A DNA stretch of 64,000 nt from the NCBI GenBank assembly GCA_003116975.1, contig BGKB01000212.1, forward strand, positions 1-64,000, in the 5' to 3' direction. This document shows positions 28,771-39,320 of the stretch, piece by piece. The stretch is from Aurantiochytrium sp. KH105 (lineage: Eukaryota > Sar > Bigyra > Thraustochytrida > Thraustochytriidae). A model generated the notes under the pieces. That model was given only the letters and a program-made list of their open reading frames with translations. It was not told the origin of the DNA and ran no database searches. The first letter of the stretch is position 1. Each line of letters starts with the position of its first letter. Made by a program: the position numbers and the translations under genes.

Positions 28771-30500
28771 ATGACGTCCACGGGCGCCGTCCAGGTGGAC
28801 CTCGGCGACCGCAGGTACGTTGCACTGCTCTCTCCGGGCTCGGGCCCGTGGCAGGGAGGCAGGGAGGGAGGGATGAGGTGGGATGGGATGGACTGAATGG
28901 TGGCGGCGTGCGGCTGCGGTCCGGCCGGCGTGAGACGCGACGCGGGAGAGGATGGGGGCGCGGCAGGGGATCGCTCGCTCGCGAGGCGAGCTGTCATTGG
29001 CGATTCGCAACCGCCTTGCACGCGCTTGGCAATTCATGTACTTTGAAAAGCGCATGGACTCCGATGAAAACACGAGGACTGACGATGACGACAACGACGA
29101 CGACAATGGCAATGATGGTAACGGTGACGACGATGACGACGAAAACATGGAAATTCTTGCGCACTTTCCCCCCGCATGAACATGTTGTTGGCATTGCGAT
29201 TCGCAGCTACCCGATCGAGTTCCGACCGATCAAGGAGATTGGCGCAACGCTGGCAGGTCTGCACAAACCAGGAAAGTGCGTGGTGGTAACCAACGACGTG
29301 GTCGGCCCACTGTACGGCCAAGTTGTCCAGGATAGCCTGCGCAGCGCGGGATGGGCGCCCGAATACATTGAGCTCGAGGATGGCGAGGCGAAGAAGACCA
29401 CGGACACGTATATTGGCCTTGTCAATCGTCTCCTGGAGCTGCAAGTGGACCGCAAGACGCCCGTCGTTGCTGTAGGCGGTGGCGTGACGACTGACATTGC
29501 CGGATTCGCTGCCGCGACGACGATGCGTGGCCTGCCGTTCGCCAACGTGCCGACGACCCTGCTCGCCCAGGTGGATGCCTCTGTGGGCGGCAAGACGGGC
29601 GTGAACACTTCGCACGGCAAGAACCTTTTGGGCGCCTTTTGGCAGCCCTTTTTGGTGCACGTTGCGGTCGATGCCCTCGATACGCTCTCGGATCCGGAGT
29701 ACCGTTGCGGTTTGGGCGAGGTCGTCAAGCACGCCGTTCTCGAGGAGAAGCAGGATCCGAGCGACCCCAGCAAGTGGGTTCCGAACACGGAGTTCTTTGA
29801 GTGGCTCGAGGCCAATGCGGAGGCTATTGTGGCGCGTGACCAGGAGGCCCTCAAGCACACTGTGCGGCGTTGCTGCGAGATCAAAGCGGCTGTGGTGAGC
29901 CAGGATGAGCGCGAGTCTGGCAAGCGTGCCCTTCTCAACCTTGGCCACACGGTCGGGCACGCTGTAGAGGCTGTTGTGGGCTATGGTGGTCTGCGGCATG
30001 GCGAGGCCGTGGCCATGGGCACCGTCGCGGAGACGCACCTCGCTGTGCTTCGTGGTTGCTGCGACGCCTCGGTTCCGGAGAGGATCGCTTCTCTTTTGCG
30101 CAAGCTCCAGTTGCCCACGGGTCTCGAGGGTCTCAAGACGGATGACCTTGTCAAGGCTTCGTTCATGGACAAGAAGCGGGAGCAGGCTCACATTACTGTG
30201 ACCATGCCTCATTCCATCGGTGACGTGCGTCTGGTCAAGATCACGCCGGAGGAACTCATCCCGGCCTTTGAATCGCTGACGACGAACGCAGGTTCTGCCG
30301 ATGCGGCGAGCAAGGAGGACGCTTCGAGCAATGGCGGCGCGAGCAACGGCGAGGCGAACGGTGCTGCGCCCCCCTCGCCGCCGAGTGCCAACTCTTTTGC
30401 CTCTGGCGCTCACCAGAACTCGGAGAACTTTATGACCGGCCGCCCCACGACGCGCGTGCACCAGCCACCAGGCGGCGCCTCGAGCATCATCTTCGGGTGA
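28771..30500 (+). CDS. 3-dehydroquinate synthase with SPIRAL1-like C-terminal tail, two exons
   Basis: Exon 1 is 28771-28814 (MTSTGAVQVDLGDR plus two bases; CGCAG|GTACGT). The 392-bp intron ends TTCGCAG, and exon 2 is 29207-30500. Joining gives VDLGDRSYPIEF, the usual N-terminal strand. The product is ~445 residues. It converts DAHP to 3-dehydroquinate, the second shikimate-pathway step, using NAD+ and a divalent metal. Visible motifs: VVAVGGGVTTDIAGFAA (NAD site), DASVGGKTGVNTSHGKN (substrate), GEVVKHA, LNLGHTVGHAVE and RHGEAVAMG (metal ligands). A free-standing enzyme instead of the pentafunctional AROM form. After the catalytic domain come ~70 Ala/Ser/Asn-rich residues, and the protein ends NFMTGRPTTRVHQPPGG then ASSIIFG, close to the C-terminal motif of plant SPIRAL1 proteins. 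The intron contains (GAC)n-rich repeats. Confidence 0.92.
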
Positions 30501-30638
30501 TCGATCGATTTTAATCAATCGATCCTTTGATTCATGGCAATTGACCGAAAGAGCTCTTCAGCTTGCCTTGAGCATCATTTCCGGGTGATCAGTCGATTCA
30601 TCACTCTAGAGCAATTGACCGAAAGAGCTTGTCAGCTT
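30477..30638 (+). repeat. Imperfect tandem duplication across the end of the dehydroquinate synthase gene
   Basis: Unit 1 (30477-30564) begins in the last codons, includes the TGA and runs into the 3' flank. Unit 2 (30565-30638) repeats it with substitutions and a ~14-base deletion. Shared blocks are GAGCATCAT, CGGGTGATC and CAATTGACCGAAAGAGCT. Confidence 0.85.
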
Positions 30639-30810
30639 GTCAGCTCGCGAACTTGCAGTCCGTAGAATTCCACCGAGAGATCTTATCTTACCTTTATCTT
30701 ATCTTCGCTTTTGATACACAAACTTGTGCGGGCAGCAGAGCTTGGGCTTGGACTCGGACATCGTGGAGCTCGACCTCGAGACGGACGGCCTTGCATCATA
30801 TTGTTGTTGT

Positions 30811-30842
<32 letters not shown>

Positions 30843-33033
30843 CTGGGCGGCCTGGGTCGCTTGAGATCTGCAGCTGAGCTCATACGGACCCGGTCCACTT
30901 TCTCTCAGGCCGCTTCGCTTTTGCTCGCTCCTCCCGAGCGTGGCTTGCCCGCCAAGCCTGCCTGCTTTGCGAGCGGGGCCGGAGAACGGCAGCGAACCCT
31001 CGCAACGAGTGCGGTCCCCTCGCAGGAAGATCGTTCGAGTGTGCCGCCGCAGCCGCAGTCGCTCTCGCACTCGCCCTCGCCGTCTGTGTGCCGTCGGAGC
31101 TCCTCCTCGGCGATGCATCGATTCTTGCCGTCGGCGCGGCATGCCATGTTGCTCATGCGAAAGCTGCGCACAGCGGCGCGGACGCTCGGAGGACGGTCTG
31201 CGCACAGCGGTGCGGCTCGGGTGGGTTGGTTCATTTCGACATCGCATCGTGATCGCCGCAGCTGCAGCTGCAGCTGCAGCGTGACGTGCCTTCGCTGACC
31301 AGATCTTTTCTTTTCGTCTTCGCTCGAAAATGTCAAAGGAGTTGGAACCGCACGTTGCGCTCGCTCATGAAGAAATGATGTGCGCTCGAATGATAAGCTG
31401 CAGCTGCAGCTGCTGCTGCTGCTGCTGCTGCTGCTGCAAACAAATGCGCGTCCGGGACGATTCTGGCGGCCGCGATCCGCAACGCGACGCGGCCTCGTGC
31501 TGGCAGGGCAGCGCAGCGCAGCACGGCACGCAGCACTGAAGCGCAGCAAGCTCGAGCAGCACGGCGCGGCTCGGGGCGCCCGCCGATGCGATCGCGTGTT
31601 GCCAGTCTCCGGCGCCCCGTCGCGTCTCGGCCCCGTGCATCTATCTATCTGCACGTGCGTGCAACACAAGCAGCGCCTCGCTCGGCAGCGGACACCGCGC
31701 GTGCCGCGGCGCAGCGCGGGAGTCGATGCAGGCGGAGGAGCGTGCTCCGGCCCACCGCGAACGCGAACGCGGGCGGCGGTCGGATGTCGTCTGCAGCGTG
31801 GATCGATCGCGGGCGGAGCGCAGGATGGATGGGTCGATGGATGGATCGATGAATCGGTCCATGCATCGAGCGTGGACGCGGCGCTTGAGAGAGAGAGATC
31901 GTCTCGGGCTCACAGGTGTGGGCGCGCTCTCCCACAGCTGGGGCATCGGGGGTAATTCCCGTTCCCTGACCTCGCCGGACGCGCCTATCAACGGCTTTTG
32001 CCCCCACCACGCACATAGCTATAGCTTTCCCGAAGAAGCCGTGTGCCCCCGCACAGCTGCGGGTTCTCCGTCGAGGCTCGGTGTCCCGGCTGTCAGAAAG
32101 GCGCGCTCAGCTTCCGCACATCTCGAATCACTCCCGCAGCGCGGAGAGCACGCGCGGGCGCCCACTGCGCGCGTTGGGGCCGGGGACCTCGCAAAAGCAC
32201 ACCCACGCGGAAAAGGAGCTGGAGGAGGCGGCCGCTCGCGCCGCGCCTCGCCGCGCCTCGCCGCCCCAGAAACGCCGCCGCCCCGTCCACCTCCTTCCCT
32301 CCTTCCCTCGCTCCATCGCTCCCTCGCTCCCTCGCTCGCGCCGCTCGCGCCGCTCGCCGCGCTCGCGCCGCTGGGCGCCGGGCGTCTCCCCTGGCGCGGC
32401 AGCAGCAGCAGCAGCAGCAGCAGCAGGCGGGGCGAACGCCGTCCTCCGTGCCGGCCGAGCGGCGCAGGGCGGAGGGGCGAGCCGAGCCGATCCACGGCGA
32501 GCTTCGCAGGACGCGAGACGGGGAGGGAGAGCGAGGGCGGCGCGTGCCGCGAACGAGGCGAGGCGAGGCGAGGAGAGGAGAGGAGAGGAGGATGGATGTC
32601 TGTAGGGACGAGGACCGGAGAACGAGCCGCGCCGGAGGAGGGAGGGGTCCTTGCCGTCGTTGTCGCCGTCGCGTGCTCCTGCGTCCTCTGCCCTGCTCTC
32701 CTCGTGTCTCCTCTGCTGTGCTCGTCGTAGGCTACTACTAAGGAAAGCCGCTCGGAAGTAGGGTGAGGGGATGAGAAGGACCATCTGGAAGAGTGCGGAT
32801 GAAGCCTTGCGAGAACGCCTCACATGCCAGTCGCTCCTCCACGGATTGATTGACTGACTGTTCGATCGCCCGCTCAATCGCTCACTCGCTCAATCGATCG
32901 ATCGATCGATCGGGCGCGGGCGAAGCAGTCCGCGATCGCTCAATCGATCGATCGCTCGATCGATCGACCTGCAGCTGCCTGCGCGCGAGCCCGCCGCCAG
33001 CCGCGCCGCCGCGGAGAGAGTGCGGAGGAGGGG
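30501..33033. other. 2.5-kb GC-rich, microsatellite-dense spacer
   Basis: No gene can be supported. Repeats seen: (TTG)n(CTG)n at 30800-30846, (GCTGCA)n at 31258-31280, (CTG)n at 31396-31438, (AGC)n at 32399-32427, a GGCGA/GGAGA run near 32555-32592, and ATCG repeats near 32890-32970. Long open frames on both strands here are Arg/Ala/Ser-rich and change with every frame, as expected of GC-rich DNA. The last few hundred bases should include the cyclin promoter. Confidence 0.6.
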
Positions 33034-33159
33034 ATGAGCGCGCGCAAGGGCAACGTGAGCGTGCTGCGCGGCGCCAGACTCGAGGCCATGCGGCCTCTGC
33101 AGCTGCAGCCGCTGCAGCCGCTGCAGCCCTTGCGGGCGAAGAAGGCGGCGCTGCGGAGA

Positions 33160-33190
<31 letters not shown>

Positions 33191-33768
33191 CGCCGAGCGC
33201 GCGGCTGCTGCCCGAGGCCGCCAGCCAGCAGACGCAGGCGCGCTCGCGGACCCTGGCCAGCGGCGAGGACGGCGGCGTCAACGAGGAGGAGGTCATCCGC
33301 AGACTGTCCACCTCGCTGTGGGCCCTGGCGAGCCAGGAGGACTTGGTCGAGAGCGAGAAGCGCTTCTCCGTGGGCACCGTGCCTAAGCGCGCCATGGACA
33401 AGTACGTGCAGGGCATCGTCGGGTTCCTCAACGATAATCACGACGGGGAGGCCACCACGGCGGGCGTGTCCCCGGGCCTCGTGGCCGCCGTCGTGGCCGT
33501 CATCTTCGTGGACAGACTCATGCAGCGCCACAAGGACTTTCGCGTCTGCCGCAGCAACGTCCACCGCCTCTTTCTCACCGCCGTCACGCTCGCTGCCAAG
33601 ACCTGGCGCGACAAGGCTATTCCCAACAAATTCATGGCCGCCGTCGGAGGGATTCCTCTGCAGCAGCTCAACACCTTCGAGCTCGACTTTTGCAAGATGG
33701 TGGGCTTCGACCTCTCATCGAGCGCGGACGAGTTCTGGCACTCGCTCGCGATTCTGCTCAATGCCTGA
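33034..33768 (+). CDS. PHO80/U-type (P-type) cyclin
   Basis: 244 residues, ATG at 33034. Residues 1-95 are low-complexity, with an LQPLQPLQPL repeat and a run of ten Gln (residues ~43-52, from CAG at 33160-33189). The single cyclin box covers ~100-240. VIFVDRLMQRHKDFRVCRSN followed by VHRLFLTAVTLAAKTWRDK and GGIPLQQLNTFELDF is the signature of the PHO80-like cyclins, which activate PHO85/CDK5-type kinases in nutrient or cell-cycle control. The fold ends 4-5 residues before the stop, as in many short family members. The poly-Gln run could vary in length between strains. Confidence 0.9.
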
Positions 33769-34259
33769 CTTGATGCCTGACGAAAGATTCGTGCAAAACC
33801 TCGTCACGAGTCATTCTTTCTTCTCGGCTCTTCACGTATTACTCACCCCTCCCGCAAAGATGGGTCCCCGGTCGAGCAAGCCGAGCTGCTGATTTTGTAT
33901 ATTTCCCTCCACGCCTGGCGCAATGGCAACTGCACAGGCGACGTATTTTATCTTGTCTTTTCTCCACGGATGATCTTCAACAACACCAATAACAAGAAGA
34001 AGATGATGAAGGAGAAGACCTTCACCATGACAACAAACGCGCTGTTGCCATTGACACAAGGATTCACCCGCCCTATTTTCGATTCTCAGATACTGAAAAA
34101 GTACACCAAACAAAACAATGAAAACGCATGTACATTTGTCTTTCCATATTCATTTCGAGTTTCATTGACACGAGCTGACGACGTCGATGTATCGATCACA
34201 GTATCCAGCCTTGGCCTTTGTTTCCCTCCTTTACTCCCTCCCTCCCTCTGCGATTCTAG
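33769..34259. other. Convergent intergenic spacer
   Basis: About 490 bp between the stops of the cyclin and the phosphatase genes, less GC-rich than its surroundings. Overlapping short frames only. No gene was seen. Confidence 0.5.
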
Positions 34260-35448
34260 CTACGAATTGGAAGTGATGGAACCTGTCCGGCGTTTCTTTC
34301 TCGGACTGGTACGTGTGGGCTTAGATGCAAAGGGCGGGATATATGGTTCACCATCGATGACCTCCCAGCGATTTAGACATTCAAGCAGCCACTCAACCTT
34401 GTAGACCGGCGTGCCTTTCTCCATGGCCTTCGTAAGCACAGCACTGGCCGTCAGCGACGAGGTCACCACGCAAGTCGTTGAATCGTCTAGGGTCGTTTGA
34501 AGGGTGGCGCCCGCATCTGTGGCCTCGATATGCAACTCGCACCCCGGGTTTCCCACTCTGTCCATCAACAATACTTTGCCCTCGAGTACGCGACGGCGAA
34601 TGGCCCGTGCAGCAGCAAAGAGTCCCTTGCCTGGCGCGAGCAAAGAGCGATGCCAAATGTCTACGACCAGGTCGCCGATACGCTCGAGATAGATAAATTT
34701 CGAGTCGTCAAAGTCCATCGTTAGGTGAGCCTTCACAGGCACGCCATGCAGCTGCTTGATACGTCTCGTTGTCTCAACGGGATTGCTCCCTCGAAACCAA
34801 AGAAAAGGTTTTACACGAATCACGCGCAGGCGATTCTCTTCCGCCCCAATGTCGCCCCAGACGTCCACTCTATCATCAAGAACTATGATTTGATGTGCTT
34901 CCACCTTGAAGGTCTCGGCCACGATCGCAAACGTCTTGATCGGTCGATCCGCGGAGCAATCAGGAGCGGCAATAAGTCGGGTCCCGAAAATTGCGCCGCG
35001 TGGATCCAGAATGCGCAAGATCTGCCGCGCGTACGTGGTTGCGCCTTGCGTGAATGCGACGAGGACAAAATTCATGCGGCAGAGCTTGGCCAAGAGCGCC
35101 CTCGCGCCCGGCCGAACTTTGACCCAAAAGATCTTTGGGTCGTTCGGTCTGCTCATTGAGATGATGTTTCGGGTGTTATGTGACGACCGTAGCGTATCAC
35201 GAATCGAGCGTATGTGTGTTGTCAGAATGAATGTATTATTGATAAGCCCTGACCGTCTGATGTTGCTTTGCAACTTACGAGATGTCAATGCGAAAAACGT
35301 CCATATGTTCGAAATGTTCGTCGCGTTGCTCTTCAAGCTCCGCCCTCGAAGGGATTTCGGACGAGGCATGCACGAGCGTATGGTCTAGATCCACGACCAT
35401 CACTGGCAGCGACGCGTGGCGCTTGGTTCTGTTCAGGTCTGCAACCAT
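34260..35448 (-). CDS. FCP1-like CTD phosphatase domain with BRCT region, two exons
   Basis: Exon 1 is 35279-35448 (ATG at 35448), ending ATCTC|GTAAGT. Exon 2 is 34260-35148, after a CAG acceptor that overlaps a GAG acceptor (tandem GAGCAG). The product is about 352 residues. Asp20-Leu-Asp22-His-Thr24 is the DxDxT motif of HAD/FCP phosphatases. KVRPGARALLAKL, FTQGATTYARQIL and IIVLDDRVDVWG are the remaining HAD-fold blocks, with DD as metal ligands. The C-terminal ~100 residues (GCELHIEATDAG... VVTSSLTASAVLTKAMEKGTPVYKVEWLLECLNRW) are a BRCT domain, and a basic KKRR sequence near the end could be a nuclear signal. The enzyme probably dephosphorylates Ser in the RNA polymerase II CTD. It is much shorter than fungal FCP1. 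Confidence 0.85.
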
Positions 35449-36848
35449 GACGCCGTGATCTTGGCCTCGCACGCAGATGTCGCTGTCTGTTTGTCTGGCT
35501 GTCTCCCCCGAGCGGCGACGATTGCTCGAGCAGCTTGAGCGCCCTTGTTACTCCTGCAAGCACGCGTGAACCGAGCGCGCGCGTATCGACGTGGCGCTAC
35601 AAGCGCGCGTGCGCACGCACGCATAAGCAAGCTAGCAAGCGAGTTTGCCAGTTTTGGTCGTTAAGAAACTTTTTTCACAGACGACGCAAAGACGATGTCA
35701 GGTTGAGCGAAAGGTCGGGCGGATGGGCGAGCAAGCGAGCGAGCAAGCACCGAATACCAAGTTGCGAGCCCTTCATAGGTGTCATTCTTGTCTCTCTCGC
35801 AGACATGAAGGTCCAGCTCGATGCTTCTTGGCAACACATTTTTCACTTGTTCTCGCTTGTTCTACGTAATTCTAAACGCACAAGGGCGAGCTCAATGGCA
35901 GGCTGCGAGCTTGAGTTTGAGGGTGTTGATGTCGGGCTTCTGATGCTTTTTGAGCTGCTATTGCTCAATTTTGTGGAGTGACGGCCTTGTATTTGTTCGA
36001 AGCTACGCGAGCGCCTGGATCTTCATGAAGCAGCTCGTGCGCCTTCCCTTGCGAGAAAATGCAAACCAAGGAACCCCTCAGATTGCACCCTGTTCTGTTG
36101 TCTTCGTAGAGCGCGTGACGCCGCACTTTGCTTGCTTGCGCGGGCATCACTTTGCCCTTGTAGGTGCCAGAGAGTGCATTCCTTGATGACCACACCCGGG
36201 CCAAGCGCTTCCAAAGCGTGCTTGGATGATCTGTTCCCAAATGAATGAATGAGGGTAGCAGCTGCCAGTCATCCGGTCCACTTGAATAGCCACGACTCCT
36301 GCCGCTGATAGATGATGCCGCCTGCGCGCGCCCCAAGAGAGGACGACGGCGGCGCTGGCACTGCACTGTCACTAGGCCTACCTTATTCCACTGTATGCAC
36401 GAGCACACCGAGACTGGCTGGCCTACACAAACCATGCAAGACGCTCGCGGCCACCCTTAACAGACGACTCGTCCTTTGCTTGCTTGCTTGCTTGCTTACT
36501 TGCTTGCTTCGACCCATGCAGCAAGAGCTCGTGCGTCCATCTTTTGCGGGGAAGAGAAGACGCGATCTGACGCGGCCCATTTTTTCTGCCGGACTGGACG
36601 ATGGACTAGGTCCAGCTAAGGACCCCGTGGAAAAAGTGTGAACCTCGTTGTCTGACATTGACACCGACCGATCAGGTGCAAGCAGCCCGCGGCAAAACGG
36701 CAACGTGGGCGGCGCGCTGGCCAGCAGGATCGGCCGCACGGACAGACGGATAGCTTGCGCTCGCGGCCCGGTGCAGTTCTTTGCTTTGCATTGTTGCCTT
36801 TTTGGCTGTTTGCGTCTCCACGTCGGTCTTTATCACCACACCGCCACG
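35449..36848. other. 1.4-kb divergent spacer
   Basis: It separates the phosphatase and dehydrogenase starts. It holds (CTTG)n at 36477-36509 and CGAG/AGCA-rich runs near 35625-35750. A 156-codon ATG frame on the minus strand (35965-36435) has a partly protein-like stretch, but I recognise nothing in it. Left unannotated. Confidence 0.45.
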
Positions 36849-37772
36849 ATGGCGGTCTCGCTGCTTGTGAAGAAATATGGCGTGCGACTACTCGCCGTGG
36901 CTCTGGTCGTGGTGGTCGCACGCCGGATGCTTCGTCGCAAGAAGAAGACCGTCGAGGGAAAGACCGTGCTCGTCACCGGTGCGGCGTCCGGTGTCGGGCG
37001 TAGCCTCGCGCTCGCGCTCGCCAAGCGCGGCGCCAGACTGGTGCTCTGGGACGTGCAAGGGGACCAACTCCAAGAAACGCGCAAACTCGTCGAAGAGGCC
37101 ACGCCTAGCGCGACGATTCAAACGGATCGCGTCAATCTCGCAGCGCCAAGCGAAATCTATGCTGCCGCCAAGCGTGTTGACGGAAATGTGGACATCTTGA
37201 TCAACAATGCCGGCATCGTCTCTGGCAACGACTACTTTACAGACGTGGACATGGACAGGGCCGAACTCACGGTCCGCGTCAACATGCTGGCGCACATGCA
37301 CATGGCCAAGGCATTTCTCCCGGGAATGATGGAGCGCGACACCGGCCACATTGTGAGTGTGGCCTCCGTCGCCGCCTTTTCGGCCGCCTCTCGCATGGTT
37401 GACTACTCTGCGAGCAAGTTTGGCGCCCGTGGATTCGCTGAAGGACTCTGTGTCGAGCTCGACGAGCGCAAATCCAAGGTCAAAGTTTCCTGCGTTTGCC
37501 CCACGCATATCAACACGGCCTTGTTCCAAGGCTTTAGTCATCCGCTCACCCCGACACTTTCGATCGACGAGGTCGTGCAAGGCACGATTGATGCTATTGA
37601 GTATGAGACCGAGCTCGTCCTTTTGCCTGACAGGCTCAAGTACCTCCTTGTGCTTGGCAAGTCTCTTCAAGAGACTTTCATGTATGAGCTCGGCGTCAAG
37701 CTTCCTATCGAAAGTCCCTTGACCACGCACGATCGCTCGCAATTGAACCGAGTTTTCGACGCCATGAAATAA
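36849..37772 (+). CDS. Membrane-anchored short-chain dehydrogenase/reductase
   Basis: 307 residues from the ATG at 36849; the longer frame begins at TTG. Residues ~10-25 are a hydrophobic segment followed by RRMLRRKKK, a type of anchor seen in ER and lipid-droplet SDRs. The Rossmann motif TGAASGVG lies at ~45, NNAGIVSG at ~120, catalytic Ser in SVASVAAFSA and YxxxK in YSASK. The LWDV after the second strand fits NAD(H) preference. The length and anchor resemble SDR16C enzymes (retinol dehydrogenase 10, 17-beta-HSD11), so a lipid or retinoid-like alcohol is plausible. The substrate is unknown. Confidence 0.85.
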   Translation: MAVSLLVKKYGVRLLAVALVVVVARRMLRRKKKTVEGKTVLVTGAASGVGRSLALALAKRGARLVLWDVQGDQLQETRKLVEEATPSATIQTDRVNLAAPSEIYAAAKRVDGNVDILINNAGIVSGNDYFTDVDMDRAELTVRVNMLAHMHMAKAFLPGMMERDTGHIVSVASVAAFSAASRMVDYSASKFGARGFAEGLCVELDERKSKVKVSCVCPTHINTALFQGFSHPLTPTLSIDEVVQGTIDAIEYETELVLLPDRLKYLLVLGKSLQETFMYELGVKLPIESPLTTHDRSQLNRVFDAMK

Positions 37773-38061
37773 ATGACGTGATTCTCTTTGCGAAATAGCT
37801 GCCTCAACACGTATACCCGATAACCATCTCTTTCTCTCTCTCTCAATTCTTGCCCATTTCTCCCGTTCTTGCCATCACCAACTCATTGGCACTTGCTCGC
37901 TTTCGTATTCGACGTCGTTTGGTGTGAGAGGTTCCAAACGTTCCACACGCTCGCCCTTGTAGAGTCAACGGCTCCTATTACTTTTTCTTCTTTTTCCGTG
38001 GGCTCACGAAGAATAGAATGAATGTCCCAGTCCGCGCGTGGTGCTCGCCCGTCGTCCATTA
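37773..38061. other. Intergenic spacer
   Basis: 289 bp with a short (TC)n near 37830-37845. It separates the SDR stop from the TPR-gene ATG. No gene was seen. Confidence 0.5.
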
Positions 38062-39006
38062 ATGAATGCATCGTCGAGAACGTCGGTCATGAAGACGGAG
38101 GAGTACAGGGATGCCGCCGCGTTCGCGCCCGAGACGAACACGAACGAGAGACGCACGGAAGAAGGAGATGGCGCGAGCGCCGGCAACCAAAACGGCGTCC
38201 TGTCAGCGAGCTTTCTCGTCAAGACGCTCAACACGCACCTCGCTGCGGCAGGTGGCGGGTCAGTGGAGCTCAAGCGGTGCAATCGCGAGACGGGGGAGAT
38301 TCTGGAGGACGAAAATGAAGCAGAAATGCTCTCCCAAGCCGACTTTCAGATGCGCGCCGGACAGCTTGCAAGAATGCTCCAGGTCCTCTCTGCCGACGAA
38401 AAGCTCGAGTGGGCTGTGGCGCGCAAGGAAGAAGGCAACAAACATTTTGCTGCCATGGAGACTGATCGCGCCATACAATGTTATCTCGACGCCACCGTGG
38501 GGCTCGATTTTGGCAATACACCTGAACAAGCAGGACGTGCGCGCGAGCTTGTCCAGCTTCCTGTCCTGACAAACCTTGCGGCGTGCTATTGGCGTAAAGC
38601 AGAGTGGAACAAGGTTGTCTGCTTTTGTGACCAGGCATTGCAAGTAGACGCAGACTATGCCAAGGCCTTGGTGCGAAGAGGCTGGGCTCACATCGAGCTT
38701 GGCAATCTCCGAAATGCAAAACGGGACCTCGTCCGTGCAAACGAGATATTTCCAGGATGTGCCAAGGCAGCCCTTCATCGTCTACGGGAGGCCTCTGCTG
38801 CTGAAGCCAAAGCACGCGAACAGCGTCGAGCCCTGGCGGAACGCATGTTGCGGGACTCTCCGCGTTGCGCCAGCAGCAAAATCGAGATCCCAACGGGACC
38901 ACATGGACTTGCGTTGCGCAGGGAAATGGGACTTTGCGAGATTGTAGCGGCCAAACTACGCCGATTCTTGAGTTTTCGGATTGACCCGCCTGTCAAGTTT
39001 GAATAG
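38062..39006 (+). CDS. TPR protein with immunophilin-like repeat organisation
   Basis: 314 residues from the ATG at 38062; the longer frame begins at GTG. The first 100 residues show no domain. Residues ~115-245 carry three TPRs: ARKEEGNKHFAAMETDRAIQ, a central NLAACYWRKAEWNKVVCFCD, and AKALVRRGWAHIELGNLRNA. The Lys/Asn/Asn/Lys/Arg pattern (KEEGN, NLAAC, KALVRR) is that of carboxylate-clamp TPRs, which bind the EEVD end of Hsp90/Hsp70, as in FKBP- and AIP-type cochaperones. No isomerase domain is visible. A basic helix follows. A role as an Hsp cochaperone is likely, the client unknown. Confidence 0.75.
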   Translation: MNASSRTSVMKTEEYRDAAAFAPETNTNERRTEEGDGASAGNQNGVLSASFLVKTLNTHLAAAGGGSVELKRCNRETGEILEDENEAEMLSQADFQMRAGQLARMLQVLSADEKLEWAVARKEEGNKHFAAMETDRAIQCYLDATVGLDFGNTPEQAGRARELVQLPVLTNLAACYWRKAEWNKVVCFCDQALQVDADYAKALVRRGWAHIELGNLRNAKRDLVRANEIFPGCAKAALHRLREASAAEAKAREQRRALAERMLRDSPRCASSKIEIPTGPHGLALRREMGLCEIVAAKLRRFLSFRIDPPVKFE

Positions 39007-39320
39007 TGTAATTTTAGGCGACAAAAAAATAGGAATGTGCTGATTCTGCTCAAAGCCAGGCCAGGCATTCAAGCCGGCACCCATCCAGGCAGTCAAGCAG
39101 GCCGCGGCTTGGGCGACAGTGATCCAGGTAAGCAGCCTCGAAGCGCTGACTTCAGCGCGAGTTGAAGCGCGCGCGATTGGAAACAAGCACAGGTCTGCAG
39201 ACAAAGAGTAAATTATAAAAATGATTGCGCCACAAAGCTTAGGTTCTTTGTTATGCTGGATGCGTCGTCTTTGGTGGTTCTTTAGAAGAAAAATTCTTCT
39301 GTTTCGCCCTTGATAGTAAA
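39007..39320. other. Convergent spacer
   Basis: About 310 bp between convergent stops, with CAGGC-rich short repeats at 39055-39110. No gene was seen. Confidence 0.5.

Noticed and set aside
28479-29206. Extension of the dehydroquinate synthase frame upstream of 29207
   Set aside because: The sequence is low-complexity. An exon at 28771-28814 with proper GT/AG ends restores the conserved N-terminus.
31726-32877. Open frames of 200-330 codons in the 31.7-32.9 kb spacer
   Set aside because: Arg/Ala/Ser-rich in all frames, overlapping on both strands, no motif. Expected in GC-rich DNA.
35965-36435. 156-codon ATG frame in the 1.4-kb spacer
   Set aside because: Some protein-like composition but no motif, neighbour or splice evidence, so not annotated as a gene.
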